64,000 nt of DNA from Sphagnum magellanicum. Taxonomy: Eukaryota; Streptophyta; Sphagnopsida; Sphagnales; Sphagnaceae. The position numbers and the translations under genes are program-made. The stretch lies in NCBI GenBank assembly GCA_021904315.1, contig CM038920.1:11780001-11844000 (forward strand). The letters run 5' to 3'. The notes beneath the pieces were generated by a model. It was not told where the DNA came from. It was given only the letters and a program-made list of their open reading frames with translations, and did no database searches. This document shows, piece after piece, positions 21,395 through 33,592 of this stretch (positions are counted from its first letter, which is position 1; every line of letters starts with the position of its first letter).

Positions 21395-23737
21395 CTAAAC
21401 ATCTTCACGCCTCCTTGTGTTGCCATGTATAATATTGTACTTGCAGAGAGGGCAGGTAGCATTTATGCGAAGCCACTTGTCAATACAGGCACTATGAAAA
21501 TGATGTCTGCAAGGGATCTCCCGCAACTCAACTCCATCATCATATGGCAACAGGCAGATGCAACATTCCTGCATCAGTCACAACCCCGAAGTAGTTTATA
21601 CAATTTCAGTATGAAAAATGTGAGAGCACACAAAGTCAGCTTCCACTATTTACATCTCCTCAATAATAAGATCACATATAGTGACCTAACAGAATGTAAT
21701 GGCTACTTTTTTGCTGCTTACCGCATCTTCCCCAGAAATGGCCCGATCTGTCAGACTGTCAGAAGATCCAACCAAACTCATCACACCAGCCAGTGCTCCA
21801 CTCTTCTCCCCACTTACTTTCTGATGGCTACTATCAGTGTGTTGGAACTTGAACTTTGCCAGTGCATTGATGTCTTCCTCTGATGCACCTTCCTGATAAA
21901 GTGCCACCACATTCACAAGTAGAAAGATTAAGGCACTACAATTTCCTCATGATTTCAAAAGTCTCCCTTGAATTCAAAGAAAAATAATGATAAACGGAGA
22001 CCAGCCAATCCCTGCAAAATGAGTCAATTTTTCCATTGCTGGCTGTTTACTGAACTTAATCAAATTTACTTCAAGAAGTGGGAGGGCAACATCTCCAGCA
22101 CTACATGGGACACATCCAAGTCATGAAAACTGAACAAAATCTGAGAGTGTGAGCAGCATAGGTCCTTGTGAGTGCTAGATCAACAAAAATATTTGGACCT
22201 TTCTACATCAATCTGGCAATTTGGGACAGCAAATGACCAACTGAGACTGACTTGTGAAGAGTATGACTGCTGTAGCATTGTGGCAATAGACACCCACAAC
22301 CAGTTAAATGGAGCAAGAGCCAACTGAATGAGAGATGGAGACTGCTTTTATCATAGCTTCCAAACAGAGAGCAGGGCATGGGATGGAGGGTTGATGCAGG
22401 GAGTGGAAGGGGGAGAGAGAGAGAGAGCACACCTGGTCAGCAACTGCATAGAGAATAGCAATAATACATGGTAGACAACAGCAGACAGCAATGCCAATGA
22501 CACACGCAAGTGCCACGCAAAACACAACAAAAAAGACATCGAATGCTAGAAACACCATACAGAGCCTGCAATTGCCACAAAGGTTCACAATTACTCTCAT
22601 TTCCCTAATTCTTCTCAATGACTCATGCCATGATCAAGAAAAATCAGAAAACAAAAATCTCAAATTTCAACAGCAAGTAAGTAGCCTTAAGTCATGAGAC
22701 ATCAAAGGTATCAGAAACAACATATAGAGCTTAAGGGCACAATTTTGTTTTGGATAAAGCTTGTGTATACCAATAGAGGTGGGGGGCTTCAGTGGGGAGA
22801 GCTTGACCTCCAGCAGTAATCCAATAGAATCCAACAATCCACCAAACAAATGAGAACATTGTGTTGGTGGACTCTAATCGCTTTGCTAAACTGTTTTTCC
22901 ACAACAAAAAACCACAGGGTTAATTTCACCATCCAACATAACATACAGCTTAGAATTCCAATGTTGTCTATTATTCATTCAGGACACAAAGAGGAGGACA
23001 AGATTGCACTCCCATTCTTTTCTTGATCACTGGTTGCAACAACTTTAGGGTTTCTGAAACTCACGAAAGGCAACAGCAACATAGAAACAAGATACCAATA
23101 CATCTGGAAGAAGGTTTTTCCTCCTCTAATTGAAAGAAAAGAAGGTTTGAGACCTCGTATGTGCAAGGGGACCAGCGTCATCATCGTCGAATCCTCCATC
23201 ATGCTCAGAAGAAGCAGGAAAAGGGGGCGACTCGGATGGATTCGTAGAAGAAGACGAAGAAGGGTTTGCGCTAGTACGCCGCTGATGCCGCCGGCGTCGA
23301 TACTCACAGCAAACGCAAAGCATGTGCAAAATGCACTGCAAAGCATAGCCCAGGACCCAGACACGCAAAGGTGTACGAGGCCTTTCTTCCTTGCTCAAAG
23401 TCAACACTGCCAAAGCTACTTGCACGAAAGCCAAATTCCAGATCAGGTCTAAGACTACCACGGGTCTGGAGTATGCCCAGTCACTCTGCCGCTCCTCCAG
23501 CTGCTCAGCTGCTGATTCTCGGACAAGCATAGACGGTTCTCTCATGATCCGCCGGCTTCCAGCTCGTCGTAAGTATCTTGCAGCGCCTTGCACCCTGTTG
23601 TTGTTGCCTCCTCTACGACTACTATTATTGCTTCCGTCACTCCCGCTCCCACTGCTTGAGCTTCCTCCATTCCCTAGCAGCAAAGGTGTGGAGGAATCCA
23701 CCGGCCCCGAAGCAAAAGTAACCCTATTCCTCTCCAT
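21395..23737 (-). CDS. Membrane RING-H2 E3 ubiquitin ligase (Arabidopsis At4g11680/At1g12760 type)
   Basis: Five exons on the minus strand: 23737-23154, 22890-22771, 22565-22433, 21892-21722 and 21568-21395, all with GT...AG borders and matching phases, giving 393 residues. In order: a Ser/Gly-rich cytosolic N-terminus; [20 protein letters not shown]; transmembrane segments at about 92-114 and 124-144; a basic and acidic linker; [17 protein letters not shown]; hydrophobic segments at about 236-275 ending [17 protein letters not shown]; then a C-terminal RING-H2 finger from residue 338 (CCICL...[15 protein letters not shown]...CPLC). The ligand pattern is C3H2C3. Such proteins pass ubiquitin from E2 enzymes to substrates at a membrane; the substrate is unknown. 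Length and layout match the family. The 5' UTR carries a CT microsatellite. Confidence 0.9.
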
Positions 23738-23750
23738 CGTTTGTCCGTGC

Positions 23751-23769
23751 TCTCTCTCTCTCTCTCTCC
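23751..23769. repeat. (TC)n run in the RING gene 5' UTR
   Basis: Nine TC units just upstream of the ATG (GA-rich in the transcript). Such runs are common in plant 5' UTRs and core promoters. Confidence 0.8.
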
Positions 23770-24104
23770 TTTGCAGGCCTTAGCAAGCAACACACCTCAC
23801 CCTCTCTCGCTCACCGTTCACAGTATAAACATCTCACCGATCTCACCTGTAAGCTCAAGACTCTTCACTGATTGCACGACGGGGCTCATCGCTTCTTTCT
23901 CCTCAATACCCAAATCGTAACGCAATTGTGTGCATCGAGGAAGAAAGAAGGGCAGCGGCAGGAAGAACGTGCTCGAGCGCCGCGAGCGCTTGAAAGGCTC
24001 GAACAGGCCAGGAACAACGACGCCGGAATTGGTGAGCTCTTGCGCTTTCTATCTGTAAATGCACACCACATTGATGACGATTCCAACGGAGGCGTTTGAT
24101 TTCA

Positions 24105-24290
24105 AAGGCGGTTCCGACGAAGGCCGTCGATTAGGAAGACGGTTCCGAAGAAGGCTGTCCAAGAAGACGGTTCCGACGAAGGCAGCGGATTGGGAAATAG
24201 TTCCGACGACGGTTCCGCCGCATGTACTGGATCAGGATGACGGTTCCGAGGAAGGCTACGGATTAGGGAGACGGTTGCGGGTATAATCCG
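24105..24290. repeat. Degenerate GC-rich minisatellite (CGGTTCCGA core)
   Basis: CGGTTCCGA or close variants recur at about 24109, 24140, 24168, 24210 and 24241, with spacers like GAAGGC and GATTAGG. The period is irregular, near 30 bp. It creates spurious Arg/Gly-rich open frames on both strands. It lies upstream of the RING gene. Confidence 0.7.
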
Positions 24291-26369
24291 CATGGAGGAG
24301 GTGTAAACCAATGACGCGATTTTTGGAATCTGAGCATTGATGCGGTGCCGACGATGAAGAAGAAATAAAAATTCGATCGGAATGTCAGGTTCTGTGAACA
24401 GGACAATTTTTTCCTTAACAGGGTTGCCCGCGTTCCTAGGTGAAACTTTCCTACTTGGAACGGTCCGTTGTTTTACTGCGTAATCTGCTTTGGCTAGCTA
24501 TTATGGGATTTTTACGGATCACTATTTCCATAATCCGTCCGACTGGCTATTTTTTTCGCATTTGGGCAACTTTTTGGATTATTTTTAATTTGAATCTTCA
24601 GTTTGGTAAAATTGGCGGAAAATTCATAATAGGGTTTTCAAATAAACTTCGCATTTTACAGTAAAAAGTACAGTAGGTAGGTTAGTAAAAACAGGACAGG
24701 TAGGAGAGTGGCAGAATCATCAGCTGCCCATGCGGATTCCTGGTATCTGCCAGGACGGCCGATTCTGCCACTTAAGACAATCCTGAAGCATTTCTGAACA
24801 AATATGTAGGTACGGTACGTCATGGTGCGTGCCTGGCTTTAATTGAACCATCATGGCCGATTCTGATTTTACAGAAATCCTGATCTTCTGCAGAATATGT
24901 AGAGAATGGTTCTTCGCGATTGGGCTAAACCAGTCGGAGTGGCAGAATCAGTACGGGCAGCAGATCCTGTCATTTAAGAAATCCTGACCTTGTGCGTAAT
25001 ATGTAGGTACCGTACTTTTACGTTGGGGAGGGCGGGATTGGGCTAAAACTTCGGGAAACTCAAAAGTCAACGATGCACACGCTACCAATAACTAATAACG
25101 TATTACCTATAAAGACAGGAAGACAATTATACGCTGGAATGTCGCTCCCAATGGACGTTACAACTTACGCGCCGCAGGTGGGTAGTGAAAAGGGCTAGAG
25201 AAACACTGCCCAAGGCCTCATTCTGCCTCCTAGTGAATCACTAATCCTAGCCCTAGGGCTGAACTAGGTGGCAGAAAATGTGGTTGGGGCAGTGATATTT
25301 TGTGTGGTGAATTTTTGAGATTTTTTTGGGGATAAAAAATTTGGAAAATGTTTATTTCTTTTTTAAAAATAGTCAATCTTGTGAAAATCTTAAAAATTCC
25401 CTAATTTTTTAAAATAATAATAAAAAAGAAACATTTCCTCAAGATGAATTCTCCTTCAGCCAGCACCTACAATTGTACATTCATGTTCTTGAGTGTGACT
25501 AAATGTGGAAATGTTAAATTTGGACACAGAAACCCAATGTTTTTTTCTCTTTTTTTTGAAATTCTCCCAATGGGTAGATGAAAAAATAAATAAATTCCAT
25601 TGCCACAGTGTACAAAGTATGTTTGAGGAAAAAAACTCGCCAAAGTTGCCAGATTTTTAGGGGGAAAAAAAAAATCTGATATTGCCATATTTAGACAATG
25701 GCTTCCAAGAGGCCAAAATATAGGAGAATTCTTAACGTTTTGCACTTTCCTCTTTTGGCCTGTAGCCAAATTTGGCTAATTCCACTTGTGGATGATCAAT
25801 CATGATTCCCGAGTGTGTGGCTACAACACAAAATTGAAAAAATAAATAAAATAAAAATAAAAAAATAAAAAAAATTTAAAAATAAAATAAAATAAAAACC
25901 TGTTCAGACCATGATTTAGGAAGAGAATGGGGCATTTATAACGTTCTTGAGAAAATACAAAACAATTTGGGGGATGGTAGGTACCAGTGTAGGTGCGTGC
26001 TGGTTCACCCAAAGGCAATTCGATTCTCTTAACTGAAGGATTTTGCTTGCCCTTTCCACCCCTCATCCCCCCTGCTGCTATCACATTGTCACATTAATTG
26101 CAGAATCGGTCTTCTCAACTGCAGAATCAGCACTGGAAATCCAAGTGGAATACGCTGTTATAAAATACCCCTAAATAGGCAGAAAGGCCAAGTAAAATCT
26201 TTACCTGGTATGTAAAGGTCTGAACCCTGAGGTTTTCAACAGGTTTGCAAGGCAGTCTTAATTGACAGGATCAGTCAATTCAGCCAATTTCAACTTGACT
26301 ACGCGTTGTTTTACTTTATGACTTTCTACCCTACTTTACAGACCATATACATTTATAGACCTTTGAAAC
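24291..26369. other. Intergenic DNA with a short direct repeat
   Basis: GTGGCAGAATCA ... AATCCTGA ... AATATGTAGGTAC(C/G)GTAC is present twice (about 24713-24822 and 24938-25020). From 25330 the DNA becomes AT-rich and holds only low-complexity open frames. Confidence 0.5.
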
Positions 26370-26910
26370 TGACCTTGGTCAGCTCAGGTGGGCCTAGGTT
26401 ATCCTAGGTAGCTTAATTTAAGCCTCGGTTAATCTATATAAGCTCAGGTTAACCTAAGTAGGTGTAGAATAGCCTAGGTGAACCTAGGTAAGTAGGTGTG
26501 GAATAGCCTAGGTGAACCTAGGTAAGCCTAGGATAGGCTAGGTTGACCTAGGGTTACTTAAGTCAGGTTAGGTCAGCATAGGTTTGTCAAGGGTACGTTA
26601 GGCTAGGCTTAACTTCATTAGGGTAAATAAGCATTTTTGCTTAAATTGTATCAAAGTATTATATATGGTTTTGTGATGGTTAGCTTTGTTAAAAAGTAAA
26701 TTGCGGTGCATTGATGAAGGACTTGAACTTTCAAAGAAGAGTTAAGGGGTTAAGTCCTCACACTTTCAACCTAGGTAAACAATCTAAATTATTTAAGTTC
26801 GTTGCCTAGGTAAACTATCTAGACTCCTACCATAGGGTTTATAACTTAAGTTTGTTTTTAACCTAAGTAACCTAGGCTAGGTCACCTAGCCTTATTTACA
26901 AATTAGGTCT
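26370..26910. repeat. CCTAGGT/TAGGTTAACC repeat tract
   Basis: Dense, irregular repetition of CCTAGGT and its inverse, e.g. AACCTAGGTAAGCCTAGG, around a tRNA-like unit at 26700-26770. The same sequence type recurs at 48.0-50.1 kb and 63.8-64.0 kb. The unit is not the plant telomere repeat. Confidence 0.8.
26700..26770 (+). repeat. tRNA-like (SINE head-like) unit, copy 1
   Basis: GCGGTGCATTGATGAAGG (weak A box) and GGGTTAAGTCC (B-box-like) lie about 35 nt apart and are followed directly by AACCTAGGTAA repeat. It aligns with the units at 48526 and 49850. Confidence 0.45.
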
Positions 26911-27839
26911 TATTATCATGTGGCATCACATAATTCAGCCATAAGCTTCAAATTTTAGCTTGAATTTATCACATGGTGGTTTATAAATGAATAATTATTT
27001 TTTTGATTTGGTGTAAATTGTTATGTGGTAACACATAATTGGGCATTTTTTAAATATTTTAAATCTAGATTGTCACATGGCATTTTTAAAGATTAGGTCT
27101 AAGGTGCCTATGTTAGCCATTTGACAATAAGGAGTTAATTGATAAATTATTAATTTATATTTACAATTAAAAATTTTGGCCATTAGATGCATCTTGCACA
27201 TGATTGTGGTAAGAATGACTACAATCATGGAAAACAATGTCACAAATTGCATTTGCAACTAACACCAATTATACAAGTAATGACATTTACAATGTGAACA
27301 TTTGGACTTCATAATGATAAGTAATAATACATGGCATAAACACAAATCATTTATGCAATCCTAAATGCCATATTGTTTTGGTGTAACACAAAGATGCATT
27401 TGCAAACACCTTATGAGTTGTGTTGAGCAATGTGATTGGGCATTAGTTGCCCATTGATTCCTTTTTTCCCCCTCACGAAAAAAGGGTAATGAAACCACAT
27501 GTCACCCCTAGTGGACGCTTGTTTTTTTTGATAAATTTTAGGACCATGTGCGTGTAATAAGCTCCAGTAACATGCCAATTTATTTTCTTAAAAACTCCAC
27601 CACCATCTTGTCAAGGCTACCTAGGCTTTTCTTTTGGCCATTGATTTAGCAACAACAAATAATTATGATATAATAATGGAGTAGCCAATAGTTGATTCAA
27701 CAAATTTGTAACTTTTTTGGGGATAGTATGAAGGATATAGGGTGTTTTATGTTGTTGTATGGTGTATTTGTTTGGGCCATGTACAAGTTATTGTAAAGTG
27801 CCAAACATGTTTATTCCATTTTTTAAATCAAGATAATTT
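26911..27839. other. AT-rich repeat flank
   Basis: Contains repeated phrases of the type CACATGGCA and CACATAATT, also found around the TAGGT tracts at 47.5 and 63.6 kb. No coding motif. Confidence 0.5.
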
Positions 27840-29190
27840 TTGACCTATTTTCTTTCTTGAAACAAGTAATGATAAATTTTTCCTTTTCTTTTATTGCTTA
27901 AAAAAAACTCCTTTGTGTAGTTGTAACTTAAGTTAGCCAACCACTTAATCTTTGACCTAATCTTAATCCATTCTACTTTGATTTTTTCCACTTCCTTTAC
28001 CTTCTTTCTTATTTGTTCCATTTTAACTAGTTGTTGACCATTTAACACCTTATCTTATAACCTTTCTTGTCTCTCATCAAGGTTTTTCCATAGAAAAACT
28101 TCCTTGACACAAACTAAGTTACCTTTTGTTTAAACACCTATTTATAGAACCTCATTACCTTTTTAACTTTGAGAAGAAAGAAGCCTTCTAAGGGGAGTCA
28201 AATGCATCTTACATTTTCAAATAATCTTTTTTCCAACAATATCAAATCAAAGAACTTAGTATTCATACATCATTATGATCATTTCATTGCACTTTCACAA
28301 ATCTTAATCTCACTAAACAATGGATGATGATAAGACAAGAGTGTTTTGCTCAAACCAACTAGGTAATTGTCGTCAAATGGATCTCTCTGGTTTGGGTATT
28401 GACGTTAAATTAAAAGAAAAGAAAAGAAAGATGTCATCCTGTTTAATGACATATTTGATAATGTTAAAAGTTGCATTGGTTGGGACTTGTTTTGATAGGT
28501 ACCTTCTATCCAAGCAAGCCATTTTCCTATCCTAATCGTGCTTAAGGTTTTCCCTTGAAAATCTAAAACTACCCATTGACCTTGGTGATTTTTCAATATT
28601 GAGTACAATTTTGAACCAATCCTACATTAAATGTTTTTTGTTTGCAATGAAATGACAACTTACTAAAAACCTTGTCCCCAACATCTTTTATCATGTTGAA
28701 ATCCCTTAATATGATTCATCATCATGACTTTTGAAGGACTGCCATTATATGCATCCATAGGAAACACCTCTTGACATGGGTGTTAATAGCATAAATGTTA
28801 AGCAAACCTAGATCAGTACTTGAGAAGCCACTAAACCTTGTTCCCAAATGCCAATCCATATTCTAAAACTAACTTGAACTATTTCTTGTTTGTCAACAAC
28901 ACATATCACCATAGCATGCACCACTTTGCTTACATGAATATCTAGGAGATGTTTTTGGTATCCAACAATCAACTTCACTCCACATCACATTTTGAAAGTT
29001 TCCTATTTTTTCCCCTTGTAGTTTATGTTCATGTAGAAAGAAAAAATCAAACTTGGGGACCATACCAATAGTATAATTTGTGAGTTTTTTGGACCTTTGA
29101 TTCAATATTGAAACCACAAACATTGTAAGACACAAGGTGAACTTTGATGAAGAGCCTTTAATATTGAAATACTTTACCTTCACAAAAGGG
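27840..29190 (-). pseudogene. LINE retrotransposon remnant (endonuclease and linker)
   Basis: Read on the minus strand from 29183: VVSILNQRSKKL, PKFDFFFLHEHKLQGEKIGN (the endonuclease QEHKL-type motif), then LLNIYAINTH and IILRDFNMI (GDFN motif of APE endonucleases). Near 28050-27845 comes VEWIKIRSKIKWLANLS with KEFFLSNKRK, the linker before the reverse transcriptase. The reverse transcriptase itself is not visible. Many stops and frameshifts. A 100-bp part (28330-28432) also occurs inverted at 31160-31262. This is a dead, 3'-truncated or eroded LINE. Confidence 0.6.
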
Positions 29191-29491
29191 AGGGCATATT
29201 TGGGTTGTGTGTTTTGTTAAATTATTGTTATTTATAAAAACATATATGTTTATCTTGATTTTATGTGTGTCTTGTTTGATTTCACCCATTGGTCACTTTC
29301 TTTACAATGGATAAGGTTTTAAAACTAGAATTGGGTTTGTAATGCACACATTTGTAATCAACTATGGCTTGTAGCCTCATGTAAATTGTTAGTAATGTAT
29401 TCATCTTAGGGCTTTACTTTACACATAAAAACTAGCAAGTTTTTGTTAGTGTATAATGAAGGCACCTTAATGCTTGTAATAAAGCAACAAG

Positions 29492-29560
29492 CTTTACGAA
29501 AATCATAATGCCCACCTCAAGACCCACATGCTAGAGGTGGGCATTATGATTTTCATAAAG
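29492..29560. repeat. Near-perfect hairpin with 27-bp arms
   Basis: GAAAATCATAATGCCCACCT(C) at 29498-29518 is perfectly inverted at 29534-29554 across a 15-nt spacer. The match extends six more base pairs on the outside with one mismatch. Confidence 0.85.
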
Positions 29561-31159
29561 CCCACCATTTTTTCTCCATGATATCTTGTGGGTATCTAGT
29601 GGGTAGCATAAGAAAAAAAAATTTGTGACAATTTTTAATCTTTGTAAAGATTTAGGGGTAGGTTTTATCAAAATCAAGTGTGCTCTTTAATCCACCTTTG
29701 GGGCCCTTGTTCCAATAAAGCTTGCCCCCTTAGGCTTTACCCTACATTGAAAATTGGGGCAATAGTTCCAAAATTTAAAAGCTTGACAAACTATGAACTT
29801 TGATGAAATGTAAATGCAAAAGTTGAGTTCCAAACTTTTTAAACCATGCATTTGCATATTTAGAAATTCCCATCTTACCACTTTTCTTGCTATTTTTTCT
29901 AGAAAATAAGATTTGTGGTCCTTTTGTGAGTTTTTTTGGCTTTGCTTGTAAGAAAAAAACTACACATTGGTATAACATTTGGTCATTAAATTTTGTTTTG
30001 AGCTTGACATGCGTGAGTGACATCTAGAATATATTGTGTTCATGTTATGGACAAACATGTTTCAAAGAATTTCATACTAAAATGATAAGTTCTTGATCTA
30101 AGAAGGGAAGCTTTTAGTTTGACGTTTGAACTTGCCATAACCGATAAGGTCATTATGCAATGAACTACTAGTTTGTTTATCATTGTCATTCAAAATAAAG
30201 TTGACCATGACACAATTTGATATACAAAGCATATAATGCAATGTGATTGTCATTAATTAGTTTAGGGGGGATCATCAAGATTTTTATATTAAAAATATCT
30301 TTTGAAAGGCTTCATCAATTGATTCACGACACACCCCAAAAAAAGAACCTGCTTTTAGCATATTCCTAAAATAAAAAATGTTCACACAACCCACTTATAT
30401 AAATAACGAAATGGAAGTCCTTGTAAACTCTCACAACTACCAAATCAAAGTTCATGCGAACATAAATATGCATCTACCACACATTTCAAAAGCATGATTT
30501 GAGAATAACTCTCTTAATATGAATATGGTTTCTTCCCCTATCCAGATAAAAACACAGAAAAAAAACCAACAACAACAATCACACATAGACAATCAAAGAA
30601 GGAAAAAACAAGTAGAGGAAAGGAAAGCAATAACCCATAAAAATGACTTTAAGAAATTAAAAAGTGCACAATAACACGTAGTGCGTACAAGTGGCTCCAC
30701 TTTGCTTGCTATGCTTCCCTCCCCAAAATAAAAGACTATGCATGTTTGCCTTATAGCCATTAAAAAAAAATGCTACTCAAACAAACTCTGGTGACATGTT
30801 TGCCATGTTGCCCCAAGTGCTGTGTGGTTCTTTGTTATTGACGGCCTTTGGTTCCACTTTTATAACATTTTAGAAATCAAATAACCTACAGTTTTGGTTT
30901 CTAGAAAAAAATCAGAATCACATAACCTTCAGTTTAGGTTTTAAGAAAAAAATCAATAATCAAACGAACCTACAATTTTCAGTTTTTTGAAATTATCAAA
31001 GAACTAGTCGTAACTTTCAGGAAAGAACCAGCAAATAAATGACAATTTAGGGAAGGTTCTTTGAGCAAGTTCTTTGGATTTTTGGAACTCCAATTATGGG
31101 TTCAAAATGGTTGACAACCATCAGTCAAGGGTCCATATACCTACCTACCTTTGCCCATC

Positions 31160-31262
31160 TTCTTTCTTTCTTTCTTTCTTTTAATTTAACGTCAATACTC
31201 GGACCAGAGAGATCCATTTGACGACAATTACAAAGTTGACTTGATCAAAACACTCCAGTTCT
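31160..31262. repeat. Inverted copy of 28330-28432
   Basis: Includes GAGAGATCCATTTGACGACA and TTTAATTTAACGTCAATA next to a (TTTC)n run. The reverse complement appears at 28330-28432 with an (AAAG)n run, inside the LINE remnant. It is probably a second scrap of the same element family. Confidence 0.75.
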
Positions 31263-33592
31263 TTCTTTGAAAAGAGAGAACCTCCCAACATATGTTGGTA
31301 CCAAACAAATTCAGAAATTGTTACATTAGGATTAGGATCCACCTTGTGCAGAATCTATGTTAGATTTCATGTGTAGTTTTTCTGACCATGGATTGGAATT
31401 GTATTGGATAGCCAGAATTTGACACCCAAGACATGCTCTTATTTGTGTCCTCATTGCATGTCTGGATAATATGGATGACTGGCACTCCCAATTCTCACCT
31501 CATTAGAGATGCAAATCTGACATCTGTAAAGGCTTTTATTGAATTCATTCTCATTTTGCCTTCCTTCTCCAAATGCACTTCTATCTCAATCAATTTCTTC
31601 AGATCTCGCTCTCTAGAACTTTATACTTTGTATGGAGGTTTGGTGCACGATAAGGTGGATTCTTTGATTTAAAAAAAATAAAATTAGAAACATTGGTCCT
31701 TGAAAAATTCAAGAATTAAAGAACTACTGATTCTGGGTATTTGAAAAAAATCAGAATCAGAGAATCACCAGTTTTGGTTATTTCAAAAGCCCCAAGAATC
31801 GCCAGGTTTCATGAAAGAATTGCTGGGTTTCTAGGCAGTTATTTGACTTTTTCAAAATACATTGAGAATTGTTATTATGTATCATAATTAGGTATTAATT
31901 ATTTTTTTGATAACCATCTTTACATACCAGAATCAGATATTTGATCGTTTGAAAACTGCACTTATCTACCCTAAGAATCATCCTGATACCTCACGGACAT
32001 TTGATTGGTGCAGTTTCTAATACACCCCCACACTTGTTTGGTGCAAGTAAAACTAGTGGGCCTGTGTGTCATTAATATACACACCTATATTAAACCACCT
32101 ATAAGGTCAGCCATTCCAAGCATATGTATGGTCCTATTTTGGGGAGGGAACAATATCTAGGCTTCTAGGCTTCTATGTTGGGGAGTGGCCAACTTCCCAG
32201 AAATTTGGTGATGGACCAATCAATGTGGCTTCTTCTTCTAAAGAGCTTTGTTCTTTAAGACTTACTAGGCTTCCAGGTTGCCCTTTCCCTTTTTTTTCTC
32301 TGATATGCTTCTTGTGATGGTGGGGTGCACTGGAACATAATTTGTTCCTTTGCCCCCTTGTGACGGCCGTTGGGTTTGTGCTCTTTAGGCTCCGACTTGG
32401 GTCCTCTCTCTTTGTCCTCCCTCTCCCCCTTTGCCAAGTGCTTTGTTTTAATAAAGTTTACCAGGGTTTCATCATCCCAATAATATTCTAGTCCAAGTGG
32501 GCTTTGACTTCAGAGTTCTTGTGAAAAAAATATTAAAAAGAATCTAAATAATTCCCAGAGACAAAAATCACTACTTTTGCTCTCTTGGTTGGAAAATTGT
32601 GAAACAACAGTGTGCAATGACAAATGTGCACACTGCCTTGCTTTTGAACGATTTAGGGTTACAATGTGATCACATCAAACCAAACAAACATATACCTTAT
32701 TATATAAGATTAGCTCCTTTTTTTTTTACTTCGGACAGAATAGAGTTGTCATACGGCTTGCAAAGTCTGAAAGCATGCCCAACTGTGTGTATATTAGGTT
32801 ACCTCCTCAAGCTGGTTGGTTATTGGGAATAGTCCATCTGGGCAGATCATTAAGTGTAAACTCTAAGCAGGCAGATATTACAATTGGGAACAGGGTCTCA
32901 TTGGGAACCAGTAGAGACTTGGGTAATGTTTTTGCAGACATTGTTAAAAAGCTAGGGCATATTCACAAAAACTTAATGCAAGAAGATGAAAGATATCTAC
33001 AGAAACTCTTTTGAGTGAGGCAAAGTCTGTTCTTGAGCGCATCAGAGTAACTTACTGGGAGAACATGAGCCATATATGAGAATGCTTGCATAGTTTGCTG
33101 TAACATTGTAGAGTTACATGGAATGGTTTAAATTTGAAATTATTTTACACATAGAAATTACAAATTCATGAATTTTTGTATTCAATCATTAGGCTTCTTT
33201 GTTTTTTCAGAATCAGACATAGACTATTGTCACCTTCATGTAATGAACAATATAACTTCATTTACGCTTGTCTTATCTCACAACTCACAATTGGAAATTT
33301 GACATCACAGTGAAAGACATGTCCCGCTGCATAAACAGGAGGTGGAAAGTGGGCATATAATTGCCACCACCAAGCTGTAGGAGAAAACCAAGCCTGTGGT
33401 GTCTTGTTCCACCCTCCCCAAACTCTAGAACAAAAGCTAGAGCAGGCATCTTCAACTCCCAAGCTCAAGAAAAACTTAACTAGTCTTGGTGTAGCTGACC
33501 AGCTAAGACCAAGAAAAGCCCAATTAAACTCCTCTTAATCAGCATTATGCTCTTTTGTTTATACTTGAACTGGTATTTAGTGTTAACTACAT

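Larger units (their letters stand above)
29191..33592. other. Intergenic DNA with decayed repeats
   Basis: Apart from the hairpin and the LINE scrap, degenerate units of about 45 bp with a TTTTGGTTATTTGAAAAAA core occur at about 30870-31020 and 31705-31800, and again at 53890-54045. A minus-strand frame near 29690-30020 might be an eroded LINE first ORF, but I cannot support it. No gene was recognised before GAD. Confidence 0.5.

Noticed and set aside
23147..23783. Plus-strand open frames opposite RING exon 1
   Set aside because: Antisense shadows of a well-supported exon; Arg/Leu-rich mirror of Ser/Gly codons.
24059..24311. Arg/Gly-rich open frames on both strands
   Set aside because: Created by the CGGTTCCGA minisatellite rather than by coding sequence.
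26370..26910. Interstitial telomere repeat
   Set aside because: The unit is TAGGT/CCTAGGT, not TTTAGGG, and it is irregular and palindromic.
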